Below are positions 24,706-34,129 of a stretch of DNA of 64,000 bases, one piece after another. The notes below the pieces were generated by a model that did no database searches, was not told the origin of the DNA, and worked only from the letters and a program-made list of their open reading frames with translations. Source of the stretch: Sphingobium sp. (GTDB taxonomy: Bacteria; Pseudomonadota; Alphaproteobacteria; Sphingomonadales; Sphingomonadaceae). The stretch's first letter is position 1; the number at the start of each line of letters is the position of its first letter. The position numbers and the translations under genes are program-made. The stretch covers positions 186,001-250,000 of the forward strand of contig JAGRES010000003.1 in assembly GCA_020446425.1 (NCBI GenBank), in the 5' to 3' direction.

Positions 24706-25632
24706 CTAGAGATTGAAGCCCCGCACGACACATATTCCAGCGCCTGAACCATCCACCAGCGCGACGGGCGTTTCGCCCTCCATCGCCAGCATCAAGCCTT
24801 GGCATGCGGGGTTCCCGGCGAGCACTTTCCCTTGTCTGAGGGCAAGCGCTTCATCGGGGGCGACGGAAAGAGCCGGGATGTCGTCCAGCCCTGCCGTCAA
24901 CGGCAGCATAAGCTGCGCGATGGCGGGCGCATTAGCAGCTTCCCGCAATTTGTCCAGCGAAATCGCGCTTTCCAGCGTGAATGGCCCGGCCTTTGTGCGC
25001 CGGAGCATCGTCACATGACCGACCGTGCCGAGCGCCAGTGCGATATCGCGCGCAAGGCTGCGGATATAGGTGCCTTTCGTCACGGTGGCAGAGAGGGTGA
25101 TTTCATCAAGAACAGCCGTTCGGGTTGAGCCTGTTGAAGCCCGCCCTTCGACAGGCTCAGGGCGAACGGAGAGAGAATGCACTGTCACCGCCCGCGCTTT
25201 CAGCGTCACCTCTTCCCCGGCCCGAGCAAGATCATAGGCGCGCCTGCCATCGACCTTGAGCGCGCTGTAAGCCGGCGGCATCTGCTCAATAGCGCCGGTG
25301 AAGCGCGGCAGTACAGCCTCTATATCCGCAAGTGCCGGGCGCGCATCGCTTGTCGCGATCACCTGCCCTTCGGTATCCAGCGTATCGGTCTGCTCGCCGA
25401 ACTTGATCGTAAAGTCATAAGCCTTGTCGCTGTCCAGCATGCGCCCGGCCAGCTTGGTCGCCTCGCCTATCGCAATAGGCAGTACACCCTCGGCCAGCGG
25501 GTCGAGCGTACCGCCATGGCCGATTTTCATCTTCGGCACACCCGCCTGACGCAGCACGCGTTTGACAGCGCCCACCGCCTGCGTACTGCCCAATCCATAG
25601 GGCTTGTCGAGGATGATCCACCCGTGCAGCAT
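24706..25632 (-). CDS. truB: tRNA pseudouridine-55 synthase
   Basis: The 308-residue enzyme makes pseudouridine 55 in the T loop of tRNAs. It has the N-terminal motif [40 protein letters not shown] with the catalytic aspartate, and [13 protein letters not shown]. Residues about 156-173 derive from an in-frame palindromic repeat (25116-25169), placed between the conserved VTVHSL strand and the next strand. The start at 25632 overlaps the stop of the GNAT gene (TAATG), so translation is coupled. Confidence 0.95.
   Translation of the reverse strand: MLHGWIILDKPYGLGSTQAVGAVKRVLRQAGVPKMKIGHGGTLDPLAEGVLPIAIGEATKLAGRMLDSDKAYDFTIKFGEQTDTLDTEGQVIATSDARPALADIEAVLPRFTGAIEQMPPAYSALKVDGRRAYDLARAGEEVTLKARAVTVHSLSVRPEPVEGRASTGSTRTAVLDEITLSATVTKGTYIRSLARDIALALGTVGHVTMLRRTKAGPFTLESAISLDKLREAANAPAIAQLMLPLTAGLDDIPALSVAPDEALALRQGKVLAGNPACQGLMLAMEGETPVALVDGSGAGICVVRGFNL
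25116..25169. repeat. Palindromic repeat inside truB
   Basis: A 54-base, exactly 18-codon element is bounded by CCGTTCG at 25116 and CGAACGG at 25163-25169. The halves are imperfect inverted copies around CTTCGACAGGCTCAGGGC, a repeat common in sphingomonad genomes. Translated in truB it gives [16 protein letters not shown], the peptide signature seen when this repeat falls in genes. Confidence 0.85.
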
Positions 25633-26180
25633 TACCGGTCCCGCAGCGCAGGCCACTCATCAGCAAGGATAGAGAACATCGCCGTATCCCGCACATAGCC
25701 AGTCCATGTCACGCGGTTCTTGCGCATTACCCCCTCCAGCGTCGCGCCAAGCGTCCGCATCGCCGCCATAGAACGCACATTGCGGGTATCGACTGTGAAT
25801 TCAATCCGCCAGAAGCCGCAGGCAAAGGCATTATCAATCATCAGCGTCTTCATCTTGCGATTGAAGCCCTGCCCTCGCACCGATGGCTCGATATAGGTGC
25901 TGCCGATCATGACCGTGCCGTTCCTGGGGTCCGGGTTGATGTAGCTGGTGATACCAACCACATGCTCGCCATCCAGCACAGCGAAGCGCACCCAGCCCTC
26001 TTCGCCATGAAATTTCCTGATCTGGTCGTCAAAATCCTCGGCCAGCATGTTGACCGGATAAATTTCCCATATTTCCTGATCTTTTGCGCACGCTTCCCGC
26101 AATGGTTCGATATGTTCGGCGCGAAAGGGGACGACACGAACATTGCCGTCCTCCATGGATACATCCAGCGGACCGCTCAT
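25632..26180 (-). CDS. GNAT-family N-acetyltransferase
   Basis: The 182-residue protein is of the RimJ/RimL-like GNAT type: [62 protein letters not shown] and [29 protein letters not shown]. The substrate is unknown; amino groups of antibiotics or proteins are typical. Its start overlaps the rbfA stop (ATGA) and its stop overlaps the truB start (TAATG), so it is translated as part of the superoperon. This gene is not part of the standard rbfA-truB order. Confidence 0.88.
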   Translation of the reverse strand: MSGPLDVSMEDGNVRVVPFRAEHIEPLREACAKDQEIWEIYPVNMLAEDFDDQIRKFHGEEGWVRFAVLDGEHVVGITSYINPDPRNGTVMIGSTYIEPSVRGQGFNRKMKTLMIDNAFACGFWRIEFTVDTRNVRSMAAMRTLGATLEGVMRKNRVTWTGYVRDTAMFSILADEWPALRDR

Positions 26181-26560
26181 TCCCCGCTCAGATCGCGTGC
26201 TACCTTGGGGTCGCGCAACAGCGCGTCGATATGGCTGCCCTCGTCGAAGCTCTCGTCGATAATGAATTTGAGCTTCGCTGCATTCTTCATCTTCACGCGC
26301 TTCGCGACCTCGCGTTGAAGGAAGGCGGTGTTGACGCGCAGCGCCTTGAGCACCGCTTCCTCATCCCTTCCCAGCAGCGGCTTCACATAGGCGATGGCAT
26401 GCTTGAGGTCCGGCGTCATGCGCACTTCCGTCACGCTCACCATATGGCTCGCCAGCACGTCGTCATGCACATCGCCGCGCTGCAGGATGTCGGCGAGCAC
26501 ATGGCGCACCTGTTCCCCCACGCGCAGCACGCGAAAGGATATTCCTTCGTTGCCAGTCAT
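26177..26560 (-). CDS. rbfA: 30S ribosome-binding factor A
   Basis: The 127-residue KH-fold protein helps late maturation of the 16S rRNA 5' end and cold adaptation. Signatures are [38 protein letters not shown] and [17 protein letters not shown] [16 protein letters not shown]. It starts 12 bases after the antitoxin gene with only a weak ribosome binding site. It is normally the direct neighbour of infB; here a toxin-antitoxin pair separates them. Confidence 0.93.
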   Translation of the reverse strand: MTGNEGISFRVLRVGEQVRHVLADILQRGDVHDDVLASHMVSVTEVRMTPDLKHAIAYVKPLLGRDEEAVLKALRVNTAFLQREVAKRVKMKNAAKLKFIIDESFDEGSHIDALLRDPKVARDLSGE

Positions 26561-26572
26561 TATCTCTGTATC

Positions 26573-26947
26573 TCATTCAAATGGAAAAAGATCATCAATA
26601 GAGACATTCAATGCATTTGCGAGTGCTCGCCATGTCTTCTGACTCGCATCACGTTTACCTCTCTCAAGCATGGAAAGAAAAGCTGGGGACACCCCGCATA
26701 ACGGACCCAGTTGATCCATTGTCATCCCACGATATTTTCGCCAAAGCCGTAGCGCGCTCTCCCCATCCATAATACGATCCAGCATCTCGGCTGGAAGATA
26801 CTCCTCACCTTCGGCACGGCGCTGTTCGGCTATCATAGCCGCCAGTATATCTGCCTTATCCTCCGCAGCATCAAGCAGCTTTTGATAATCGGCGACAGGA
26901 AGCATCGCCATTTTCTGCCCGGCAATCTCGACAATCTGTACCGTCAT
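26573..26947 (-). CDS. XRE-family antitoxin
   Basis: The 124-residue protein has an N-terminal segment that resembles Phd-like linker antitoxins (MTVQIVEIAGQKMAMLPVADYQKLLDAAED) followed by a C-terminal XRE helix-turn-helix at about residues 65-120 (KYRGMTMDQLGPLCGVSPAFLSMLERGKRDASQKTWRALANAL). It is the second gene of a toxin-first pair and overlaps the toxin stop by four bases (ATGA). It probably neutralises the toxin and represses the pair through the dyad at 27203-27251. Confidence 0.85.
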   Translation of the reverse strand: MTVQIVEIAGQKMAMLPVADYQKLLDAAEDKADILAAMIAEQRRAEGEEYLPAEMLDRIMDGESALRLWRKYRGMTMDQLGPLCGVSPAFLSMLERGKRDASQKTWRALANALNVSIDDLFPFE

Positions 26948-27195
26948 GACTTCACCTCATAAGCTGAGCCGCGCGGGCCAATATCATCAATCCAGAGGAT
27001 ATTGTCTTCGATGCGAAAAATAACACGCCAATCTTGCACACGCAGCCGATATTCCGGTCGGCCTTGGAGTCGGATCACATTCGCATTCTGCGATAATGAC
27101 TCCGCCTCCAACTCATCGATTTTCTGGCGGATAAGCTGGCGCTTATTGGATTTAAACAGCGCACGCATAGCCGATTTCGAAAACCGAATTTCCAT
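26944..27195 (-). CDS. RelE/ParE-type toxin
   Basis: The 83-residue basic protein has the RelE/ParE fold pattern: SKSAMRALFKSNKRQLIRQKIDEL, VIRLQGRPEYRLRVQDWRVIFRIEDN and IDDIGPRGSAYE. The RLRVQDWRVIF strand and the GPRG loop match RelE-like mRNA interferases. Being first in the pair (toxin then antitoxin) gives the HigBA-like order. It starts 57 bases after infB with its own dyad region. The codon use is more AT-rich than that of its neighbours. Confidence 0.85.
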   Translation of the reverse strand: MEIRFSKSAMRALFKSNKRQLIRQKIDELEAESLSQNANVIRLQGRPEYRLRVQDWRVIFRIEDNILWIDDIGPRGSAYEVKS

Positions 27196-27202
27196 TGGCG
27201 AT

Positions 27203-27251
27203 AGTTACTATGGGTTACTTTTAAATACAATAAAAATTACCCATAGTAACT
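27203..27251. promoter_or_regulatory. Large dyad upstream of the toxin-antitoxin pair
   Basis: The 15-base arms AGTTACTATGGGTTA (27203-27217) and their reverse complement (27237-27251, one mismatch) flank a 19-base AT-rich centre between the infB stop and the toxin start. As DNA it could be the autorepression operator with a promoter inside; as RNA it could be a hairpin separating infB from the module. Confidence 0.65.
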
Positions 27252-29786
27252 TTATAATGTCCGCGCGCGTTCCTCTACCTCGAACAGCTCGAGCATATCG
27301 CCCGGCTTGATGTCGTTGGTATCCTCCAACACCGCGCCGCATTCCAGGCCCGCACGCACTTCGGCGACATCGTCCTTGAACCGGCGCAGCGAGGCGATGA
27401 TCGTCTTGGAAACGATGACATCCTCGCGGGTGAGACGCGCATTGATGCCCTTGCGGATAACACCATCGACCACGAGAAGACCGGCAGCCTTGTCTTTCTT
27501 GCCCGCCGGGAACACTTCCTTGACCTCAGCGCGGCCCACAACCGTCTCGATACGCTCGGGTGCGAGCTGGCCAGCCATCTCGCCCTTCACTTCCTCGAGC
27601 AGGTCGTAGATCACGTCATAATAGCGCAGCGATACCTTGTCCTTTTCGGCCTGCGTGCGCGCCTTGGCATTGGGGCGCACGTTAAAGCCAATGAGCGGCG
27701 CGTTAGAGGCCGCCGCCAGGGTAACGTCGCTCTCTGTAATCGCGCCAACACCGCTGTGCAGTACGCGCACCTTGATCTCGTCCGTCGATACACGGTTGAG
27801 CGATCCGACAATTGCCTCGACGGACCCCTGCACATCACCCTTGATCACGATCGGATATTCGACCTGCGTGGTGTTAAGCGCCGAGAACATATGCTCGAAC
27901 GTCTGGGGCGCAGCCGTGGTACGCAGCTTGGTCGCCTGCTCCTGACGATAGGTCGCGACTTCGCGCGCGCGCGCTTCGTTTTCAACAACGGACAGCTGGT
28001 CGCCCGCCGACGGCACGCCGGAAAGACCCAGCACCTCGACCGGCGTGGACGGTCCGGCTTCCTTGATGTTCTTGCCCTTGTCGTTGACCATTGCGCGGAC
28101 CTTGCCAGCGAATTCGCCGACGACGAAGACATCGCCCACATGCAATGTGCCACGGCCAACAAGTATGGTCGCAACGGCACCACGGCCCTTGTCGAGCTGT
28201 GCCTCGATCACGCGGCCTTCCGCCGTACGATCCGGGTTGGCTTTCAGCTCCAGCAATTCCGCCTGCAGCTGAATCTTCTCGATCAGATCGTCCAGCCCCT
28301 GCTTCTTGAGCGCGGAAACCTCGACGTCCTGAACTTCGCCGCCCATCTGCTCGACGATGACTTCATGTTCGAGCAGGCGTTCACGGATGCGCTGCGGGTT
28401 GGCGGTGTCCTTGTCGCATTTGTTGATCGCGACGATCATCGGTACGCCCGCGGCCTTGGTGTGATTGATCGCCTCAATGGTTTGCGGCATCAGGCCATCG
28501 TCGGCGGCCACGACCAGCACGACGATATCCGTGACGTTCGCACCGCGCGCGCGCATCTCGGTAAAGGCTTCGTGGCCGGGCGTATCGAGGAAGGTGATCA
28601 TGTCACCGCCCTTGGTCTTCACCTGATAAGCGCCGATATGCTGGGTAATTCCGCCCGCTTCGCCCGCGACGATATCCGTGCCGCGCAAGGCATCGAGCAG
28701 AGAGGTCTTGCCGTGATCGACATGGCCCATGATGGTAACAACCGGAGCGCGCGGCTGCAGCGTTTCCTCTGCATCGGGCTCACCTTCAAGACCGAGTTCG
28801 ATATCGGCCTCGGAAACACGCTGGATCCTGTGGCCGAATTCTTCGACCAGCAGTTCCGCCGTATCCTGATCAATCGTCTGGTTGACGGTCACCATCATGC
28901 CCATCTTGAACAGCGACTTGACCAGATCGGCGCCTTTTTCCGCCATACGGTTGGCCAGTTCCTGAACCGTGATAGCTTCGGGCACGATGACATCGCGCAC
29001 CTGTTTCTCACGAGGCTGCTGCGAACCGCCCATGGTCCGGCGATGCTCTTTTTCACGAGCGCGCTTGAGCGCCGCGAGCGAACGTGCACGAGCGCTGTCA
29101 TCGTCGGAAAGCGCACGATTGACGGTCAGTTTGCCGGACTGACGGCGATCATGATCGCCACGTTTGGCGCGTTCCGGCTTGGCAGGCTCGGGGCGCTTGG
29201 GAGCAGCCACAGGCGTGAAGCGACGCGGTGGCGGTACATCACGTCCGCCAGCACCATTCTCGTCAACGGCCCCCGGTTCCGTCGCTGTGGACTCAGCCTG
29301 AGCCGCTTTCTTTTCTTCCGCTGCACGGCGCGCGGCTTCTTCCGCCTCGGCTTCCGCCTTGCGGTTTTCCTCAGCGCGGCGTTTTTCCTCATCGCTGAGC
29401 GCCTGACGCTCGGCTTCTTCGCGGCGGCGCGCATCCTCGAGCGCGGCCATACGCGCTTCTTCGGCCTCGCGCAGAAGCTTGGCCTGCATTTCCTGCCGGC
29501 TCAGCAGATCGTCGCCCTTTTTCTTGGCAGGTGCGCGCTTGGGCTCCTCCACCGGTTTGGGCGGAACAGCCTTCGCCTCTTTGGCGGGAGCAGGCGTGGC
29601 AGCCTCAGCAGGCGCGGCGGGCGTTTCACCGGGTTTGCCGATGATGCGCCGGCGCTTCACCTCCACAACGACCGTATTCTTGCGGCCGTGGCTGAAGCTC
29701 TGCTGCACCTGGCCGGATTCGACCGTCCGCTTGATCCCCAGCGGTTTACGGCCCGATACCGGCTTGTCTTCCTTGCTGTCACTCAT
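27252..29786 (-). CDS. infB: Translation initiation factor IF-2
   Basis: The 844-residue GTPase places initiator tRNA on the 30S subunit. It has a long charged Ala/Glu/Arg-rich N-terminal region (residues 1-260), the IF2 N-domain ([25 protein letters not shown]), and a G domain from residue about 354 ([21 protein letters not shown]), followed by domains II-IV. The C-terminal tail ends in [11 protein letters not shown]. It follows ylxR in the superoperon with 66 bases between. Confidence 0.97.
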   Translation of the reverse strand: MSDSKEDKPVSGRKPLGIKRTVESGQVQQSFSHGRKNTVVVEVKRRRIIGKPGETPAAPAEAATPAPAKEAKAVPPKPVEEPKRAPAKKKGDDLLSRQEMQAKLLREAEEARMAALEDARRREEAERQALSDEEKRRAEENRKAEAEAEEAARRAAEEKKAAQAESTATEPGAVDENGAGGRDVPPPRRFTPVAAPKRPEPAKPERAKRGDHDRRQSGKLTVNRALSDDDSARARSLAALKRAREKEHRRTMGGSQQPREKQVRDVIVPEAITVQELANRMAEKGADLVKSLFKMGMMVTVNQTIDQDTAELLVEEFGHRIQRVSEADIELGLEGEPDAEETLQPRAPVVTIMGHVDHGKTSLLDALRGTDIVAGEAGGITQHIGAYQVKTKGGDMITFLDTPGHEAFTEMRARGANVTDIVVLVVAADDGLMPQTIEAINHTKAAGVPMIVAINKCDKDTANPQRIRERLLEHEVIVEQMGGEVQDVEVSALKKQGLDDLIEKIQLQAELLELKANPDRTAEGRVIEAQLDKGRGAVATILVGRGTLHVGDVFVVGEFAGKVRAMVNDKGKNIKEAGPSTPVEVLGLSGVPSAGDQLSVVENEARAREVATYRQEQATKLRTTAAPQTFEHMFSALNTTQVEYPIVIKGDVQGSVEAIVGSLNRVSTDEIKVRVLHSGVGAITESDVTLAAASNAPLIGFNVRPNAKARTQAEKDKVSLRYYDVIYDLLEEVKGEMAGQLAPERIETVVGRAEVKEVFPAGKKDKAAGLLVVDGVIRKGINARLTREDVIVSKTIIASLRRFKDDVAEVRAGLECGAVLEDTNDIKPGDMLELFEVEERARTL

Positions 29787-29852
29787 CGACTAAATTCAAC
29801 CTTCTTCTTTTCAAACACCAAACGCGGCTTGAGCCACCGGCTCCGCCGCTTC

Positions 29853-30521
29853 TTATGGTTGCCCGTTGGACATCTCCGCCGCTTGCGCTTCCGGCAGAGC
29901 ATCACGCCGATCCCCGTTAGCGCATCCACGATAGCTTTGCCAGCGGCTTAGTACGGCACCGATCCGCTGCGCCGCCGCCGCATCGCTCACACCTAAGTGC
30001 ACGACATTATCGCGCCCCATTGCCTTAGATAGGGCTTCCCGGCCAACAGGCAAGACCTGACCGGCCCGGTCGGTCCCTTCCATATCCTCGCCCACGCGCC
30101 ATGCCTGATCGAGCTTGCGGCACCCATCCGCGGCAGCGTCGGCGGCATGCATCAGCATATGTACCTGACCCCGGCGCGCGGCGACCTCAATCTTTTCAGA
30201 ACCTGTCACGATGTTGGACGCGCGGGCTTCCAGCCCCAGGCGGTCCATCGCCTGTCGCTCCAGCGCGTCGTCGATCAGCTGGGGCAGATCAGCGGGAATT
30301 TCGACAGGCCCGGTCTTGAACGCACGCATCAAGGCGGATTTGAGCTTGCCCTTGGCCAGTGCGGACTCCAGCTCACCGCGCGATACGCCAACCCACGCGC
30401 CACGGCCCGGAGCCTTGGCGCGCACATCGGGCATGACCATGCCGTCCGGCGACAGGGCGAGCCGAACCAGCAGGGCCGGATCGGCGCGATCGCCCGTCAG
30501 GATGCAGCGGCGCTCGCTCAT
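29853..30521 (-). CDS. YlxR-type RNA-binding protein (DUF448 plus L7Ae-like)
   Basis: The 222-residue protein fuses an N-terminal DUF448/YlxR domain (RRCILTGDRADPALLVRLALSPDG, APGRGAWVGVSRGELESA) with a C-terminal L7Ae-like domain (residues about 85-185, RRGQVHMLMHAADAAADGCRKLDQAW). YlxR proteins bind RNA and, in some bacteria, influence RNase P. The nusA-ylxR-infB order is conserved. It starts 45 bases after the nusA stop. Confidence 0.9.
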   Translation of the reverse strand: MSERRCILTGDRADPALLVRLALSPDGMVMPDVRAKAPGRGAWVGVSRGELESALAKGKLKSALMRAFKTGPVEIPADLPQLIDDALERQAMDRLGLEARASNIVTGSEKIEVAARRGQVHMLMHAADAAADGCRKLDQAWRVGEDMEGTDRAGQVLPVGREALSKAMGRDNVVHLGVSDAAAAQRIGAVLSRWQSYRGCANGDRRDALPEAQAAEMSNGQP

Positions 30522-30566
30522 GCCAGCGCCTCCACATTTTCGTGATTTATTTCAGCGGCAGGCCGA

Positions 30567-32186
30567 TCATTGGGAAGTGTCCGCAGCATCTGCGACCTCC
30601 CCAGCCTGTGCGTCCGCACTGTCTTCGTCATCAAACCAATGAGCGCGGGCGGCCATGATGATTTCATTGCCCTGCTCTTCGCTGAGGCCATATTCGGCGA
30701 GCACGCCACCCTTGTCCTCTGCGCTTTCCCGGCTCTTGCGGCGGTCGCTCTGACGCTTTTTCGCGATCAGCTCGTCCGTGGCAAGATCGGCCAGATCGTC
30801 GAGCGTCTTGATGCCCGCCTTGCCCAGCGTCACCAGCATGGCTTCGGTGAGGTGCGGCATGTCGGCCAGTGCATCCTCGACGCCCATGCCCTGACGTTCC
30901 TCGCGGGCAGCGGCTTCGCGGCGATCCAGCGCTTCCTGCGCACGGCTTTGCAGCTCCTGCGCCAGCTCTTCGTCGAAGCCTTCGATCGACGCCAGTTCCT
31001 CCATCGGAACATAGGCGACCTCTTCCAGTTCGCCGAAGCCTTCGGCCACCAGCAGCTGTGACAGGGTTTCGTCCACGTCCAGCTCGTTCTGGAACATTTC
31101 CGACCGTTCAACGAATTCCTTCTGGCGCTTCTCGCTCGCGTCGGCCTCGGTCATGATGTCGATGGCCTTGCCGGTCAGCTGGCTGGCGAGACGGACATTC
31201 TGGCCACGGCGGCCAATGGCGAGCGAAAGCTGATCGTCGGGCACGACAACTTCGATACGGCCTTCATCTTCGTCGATGACGACGCGCGATACGGTCGCGG
31301 GCTGGAGCGCGTTGACGACAAAGGTCGCGGTATCTTCCGACCAGGGAATGATGTCGATCTTCTCGCCCTGCATTTCCTGAACGACGGCCTGAACGCGGCT
31401 GCCCTTCATGCCGACGCACGCGCCGACCGGGTCGATGCCGCCGTCATGGCTGATGACACCGATTTTCGCGCGCGAACCGGGATCACGCGCCGCCGCCTTG
31501 ATCTCGATGATGCCGTCGTAGATTTCCGGCACTTCCTGCGTGAACAGCTTCTTCATGAACTCGGGATGCGCACGGGAAAGGAAAATTTGCGGCCCGCGAT
31601 TTTCGCGGCGTACGTTCAAAATAACCGAACGGACGCGATCACCGACGCGAACCACTTCGCGCGGGATCTGCTGGTCGCGGCGGATAACGCCTTCGGCGCG
31701 GCCAAGATTGACGACGACATGGCCGAATTCGACCGATTTGACGACGCCGGTGATGATCTCGCCGACGCGATCTTTGAACTCCTCGAACTGGCGCTCGCGC
31801 TCGGCGTCGCGTACCTTCTGGAAGATCACCTGCTTGGCCGACTGGGCGTCAATACGGCCCAGGTCGATGGGCGGCAGCGGGTCGACGATGAAATCGCCCA
31901 GCGCTGCACCGGGCTGAAGCTTCTGCCCCTGCTTCAGGTCCACCTGCTTGAAATAATCCTCGACCGTTTCGACGACTTCCACAACGCGCCACAGACGCAG
32001 ATCGCCGGTATCGGGGTCGAGTTTGGCGCGAATATCATTCTCGGCGCCATAACGGGCACGGGCGGCACGCTGGATCGCGTCCTCCATAGCCTCGATGACG
32101 ATCGCCTTGTCGATCATCTTCTCCGACGCGACATTGTTCGCAATCGCGATCAACTCGGCCTTATTGGCGGAAATGGCGGTGGCCAT
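30567..32186 (-). CDS. nusA: Transcription termination/antitermination factor NusA
   Basis: The 539-residue RNA polymerase-binding factor acts in pausing, termination and rRNA antitermination. Domains in order are the N-terminal polymerase-binding domain, S1 (GEIITGVVKSVEFGHVVVNLG), two KH domains (GACVGMKGSRVQAVVQEM; LAIGRRGQNVRLASQL), and a C-terminal acidic and helix-hairpin-helix region (LGKAGIKTLDDLADLATDEL). It lies 5 bases after the rimP stop. Confidence 0.97.
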   Translation of the reverse strand: MATAISANKAELIAIANNVASEKMIDKAIVIEAMEDAIQRAARARYGAENDIRAKLDPDTGDLRLWRVVEVVETVEDYFKQVDLKQGQKLQPGAALGDFIVDPLPPIDLGRIDAQSAKQVIFQKVRDAERERQFEEFKDRVGEIITGVVKSVEFGHVVVNLGRAEGVIRRDQQIPREVVRVGDRVRSVILNVRRENRGPQIFLSRAHPEFMKKLFTQEVPEIYDGIIEIKAAARDPGSRAKIGVISHDGGIDPVGACVGMKGSRVQAVVQEMQGEKIDIIPWSEDTATFVVNALQPATVSRVVIDEDEGRIEVVVPDDQLSLAIGRRGQNVRLASQLTGKAIDIMTEADASEKRQKEFVERSEMFQNELDVDETLSQLLVAEGFGELEEVAYVPMEELASIEGFDEELAQELQSRAQEALDRREAAAREERQGMGVEDALADMPHLTEAMLVTLGKAGIKTLDDLADLATDELIAKKRQSDRRKSRESAEDKGGVLAEYGLSEEQGNEIIMAARAHWFDDEDSADAQAGEVADAADTSQ

Positions 32187-32191
32187 CGTGA

Positions 32192-32719
32192 TTATCCTTC
32201 CGTTTCAATCTCGTCCGCCCCCTCAGAGGAGAGCGGCATGGTAGCAGAAATAAGTGCATCCGTCAGCACCAGCTTGGCGCTGTGGATGTTGGAAAATTCG
32301 ACTTCGACACGCCCGGTCTTGGGGTCGTCGAGCACTATCGTTTCGCCTTCGATCCCGGCAAGAGCGGCCTTGAACTGCTTGCGGCCATTCACGGCTTCGA
32401 CAACGTTGACGCGCGCCTCATGCCCCGCCCAGTCGGTAAAATCCTTGAGGCGGGTCAAAGGCCGGTCGATGCCCGGAGAGCTGACCTCCAGTCGATACGC
32501 TTCGTCAATCGGGTCCTTACCCGCTTCCTCAAGCGCGTCCAGCATGTCGGACAGGCGGCGCGACAGGGCGGCGCAATCGTCAATATTGAGCTGGCGGGTG
32601 TCGGGACGCTCAGCCATCACCTGCAACGTCAGGTCATCTCCGCCAAGCATCTTCACGCGCACGACATCAAACCCCAAAGCCTTGGCTTCGGGCTCAATCA
32701 ACTGCGTCAAGGCGGCCAT
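32192..32719 (-). CDS. rimP: Ribosome maturation factor RimP
   Basis: The 175-residue 30S assembly factor has LTQLIEPEAKALGFDVVRVKM, LNIDDCAALSRRLSDMLD, YRLEVSSPGIDRPLTRLKDF and a C-terminal SH3-like barrel. The start at ATG 32719 is the first that matches the family; AAAGGA lies a little far upstream, so a CTG at 32728 cannot be excluded. The open frame continues to 32896 but would cross the promoter at 32819-32847. It is first in the superoperon. Confidence 0.9.
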   Translation of the reverse strand: MAALTQLIEPEAKALGFDVVRVKMLGGDDLTLQVMAERPDTRQLNIDDCAALSRRLSDMLDALEEAGKDPIDEAYRLEVSSPGIDRPLTRLKDFTDWAGHEARVNVVEAVNGRKQFKAALAGIEGETIVLDDPKTGRVEVEFSNIHSAKLVLTDALISATMPLSSEGADEIETEG

Positions 32720-32818
32720 ATCGACCAGCGTGCATCCTTTCAAAATGGCACCGGGCGGTGCCGCCGGAGCCTTTCGGTTCCGACCTAACAGCGCTTCCGA
32801 TGTCAGGGAATGAAGGTT

Positions 32819-32847
32819 CCTATAGTCCGCGCCATAAAATTTGACAA
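32819..32847 (-). promoter_or_regulatory. Promoter of the rimP-nusA-infB-pnp superoperon
   Basis: On the minus strand, TTGTCA (32842-32847) and TATAGG (32819-32824) are separated by exactly 17 bases. This predicts a leader of about 90 bases before rimP. The site lies in the gap between rimP and the divergent aldose dehydrogenase gene. Confidence 0.6.
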
Positions 32848-32911
32848 CATAAATCATAATGACGCGTTGGTGTGGCAAAGAGGGATCGTGAACCACTGTT
32901 TAGGAAGCATA

Positions 32912-34129
32912 ATGACCAAATGCCTGACCGCTGCATTATTGTCCCCGATATTGCTGATCGGCTGCGGCGGGGCCTCCTCCGGTGCCGGGGGAAACTCATC
33001 CATGACGGAAAGCTCCGCACAAACTGCACCGCAGGATGATGAGGGCAAGACGTCACCGTCACTGACAATGCCTTTCACAATTACGGAGGTTGCCGGTTTC
33101 AATAAACCATGGGCGATGACGTTCCTTCCCGGCACATCCTATGCGCTCGTAACCGAGAAACCGGGCAAGCTGATCCTGTTCGACACGCAGGACAGCTCCA
33201 AGGTCGAGGTCAGCGGCGTTCCAACAATAGACTATGGCGGTCAGGGAGGCCTTGGCGACATCGTCATCGCCCCCGGTATGCTTGATGCAAACGGGCGCCA
33301 TGCTCTCTATCTGAGCTATGTCGAACCCGGTAGCGGCGGCACGCGAGGCGCCGCTGTGGCGAGAGCAGCGCTGGAGATCGACGATACCGGCAACGGCAGC
33401 GCAAAGCTGCTGAACCTGCAAGTCATATGGCGGCAGGATCCGAAAGTGACAGGCCGCGGACATTTCTCACACCGGATTGCCGTTGCTCCCGATGGCCGGC
33501 ATATCTTCATCTCGTCGGGCGACCGCCAGATGGGAACACCCGCGCAGGAGATGAATGTAAACCTTGGCAAGATCATCCGGCTCAAACCGGATGGCGGCAT
33601 CCCGGCCGACAATCCCTTTGCCAGCCAGGGCGGTGTGGCAGCGCAGATATGGTCGCTCGGCCATCGCAATATGCTCGGGCTCGCATTCGACGGCGACGGT
33701 CAATTATGGGCAAGCGAAATGGGCCCTATGGGCGGCGATGAAATCAACCTGGTACAGCGCGGCGGGAATTATGGGTGGCCTGAGGTCTCCAACGGTTCAC
33801 ATTATAGCGGCGAACCCATTCCGGATCATTCAACCACCAACCGTTTCACCCCGCCGCAGGCCTGGTGGAATCTCTCCATATCTCCGGCAGGTATGGCCTA
33901 TTATAATGCCCCGCTTTTCCCGCAGTGGCATAATTCCCTTCTGGCAGGCGCATTGTCCGGCAAGGCGCTTGTGCGATTGCGGATCGAGGGCAGCCGTCTC
34001 GTGAAAGCGGATCATTGGCCCATGAAGCGCATCAGGGAAGTCGAAACCGGGCCGGACGGCGCAATCTGGCTATTGGAGGACGGCAACAATGCCAAATTGT
34101 TGAAGCTGACACCCCGAAGTGAAAGCTGA
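32912..34129 (+). CDS. PQQ-dependent aldose sugar dehydrogenase, lipoprotein
   Basis: The 405-residue product has a lipoprotein signal (LTAALLSPILLIGCGG; lipidated Cys about residue 17) and a glucose/sorbosone dehydrogenase beta-propeller: FNKPWAMTFLPG, YVEPGSGGTRG, GHFSHRIAVAPDGRHIFISSGDR, GHRNMLGLAFD, EMGPMGGDEINLV and RGGNYGWPEVS. Family members oxidise aldoses with PQQ at the cell surface. The start at 32912 has GGAAG upstream; longer frames overlap the rimP promoter region. Confidence 0.88.
   Translation: MTKCLTAALLSPILLIGCGGASSGAGGNSSMTESSAQTAPQDDEGKTSPSLTMPFTITEVAGFNKPWAMTFLPGTSYALVTEKPGKLILFDTQDSSKVEVSGVPTIDYGGQGGLGDIVIAPGMLDANGRHALYLSYVEPGSGGTRGAAVARAALEIDDTGNGSAKLLNLQVIWRQDPKVTGRGHFSHRIAVAPDGRHIFISSGDRQMGTPAQEMNVNLGKIIRLKPDGGIPADNPFASQGGVAAQIWSLGHRNMLGLAFDGDGQLWASEMGPMGGDEINLVQRGGNYGWPEVSNGSHYSGEPIPDHSTTNRFTPPQAWWNLSISPAGMAYYNAPLFPQWHNSLLAGALSGKALVRLRIEGSRLVKADHWPMKRIREVETGPDGAIWLLEDGNNAKLLKLTPRSES

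Noticed and set aside
27756..29951. 731-codon open frame opposite infB
   Set aside because: Shadow of IF-2; the minus-strand product has all IF-2 motifs.
32720..32896. Upstream extension of rimP to 32896
   Set aside because: Would place a -35/-10 promoter inside the coding region and adds residues absent from RimP proteins.
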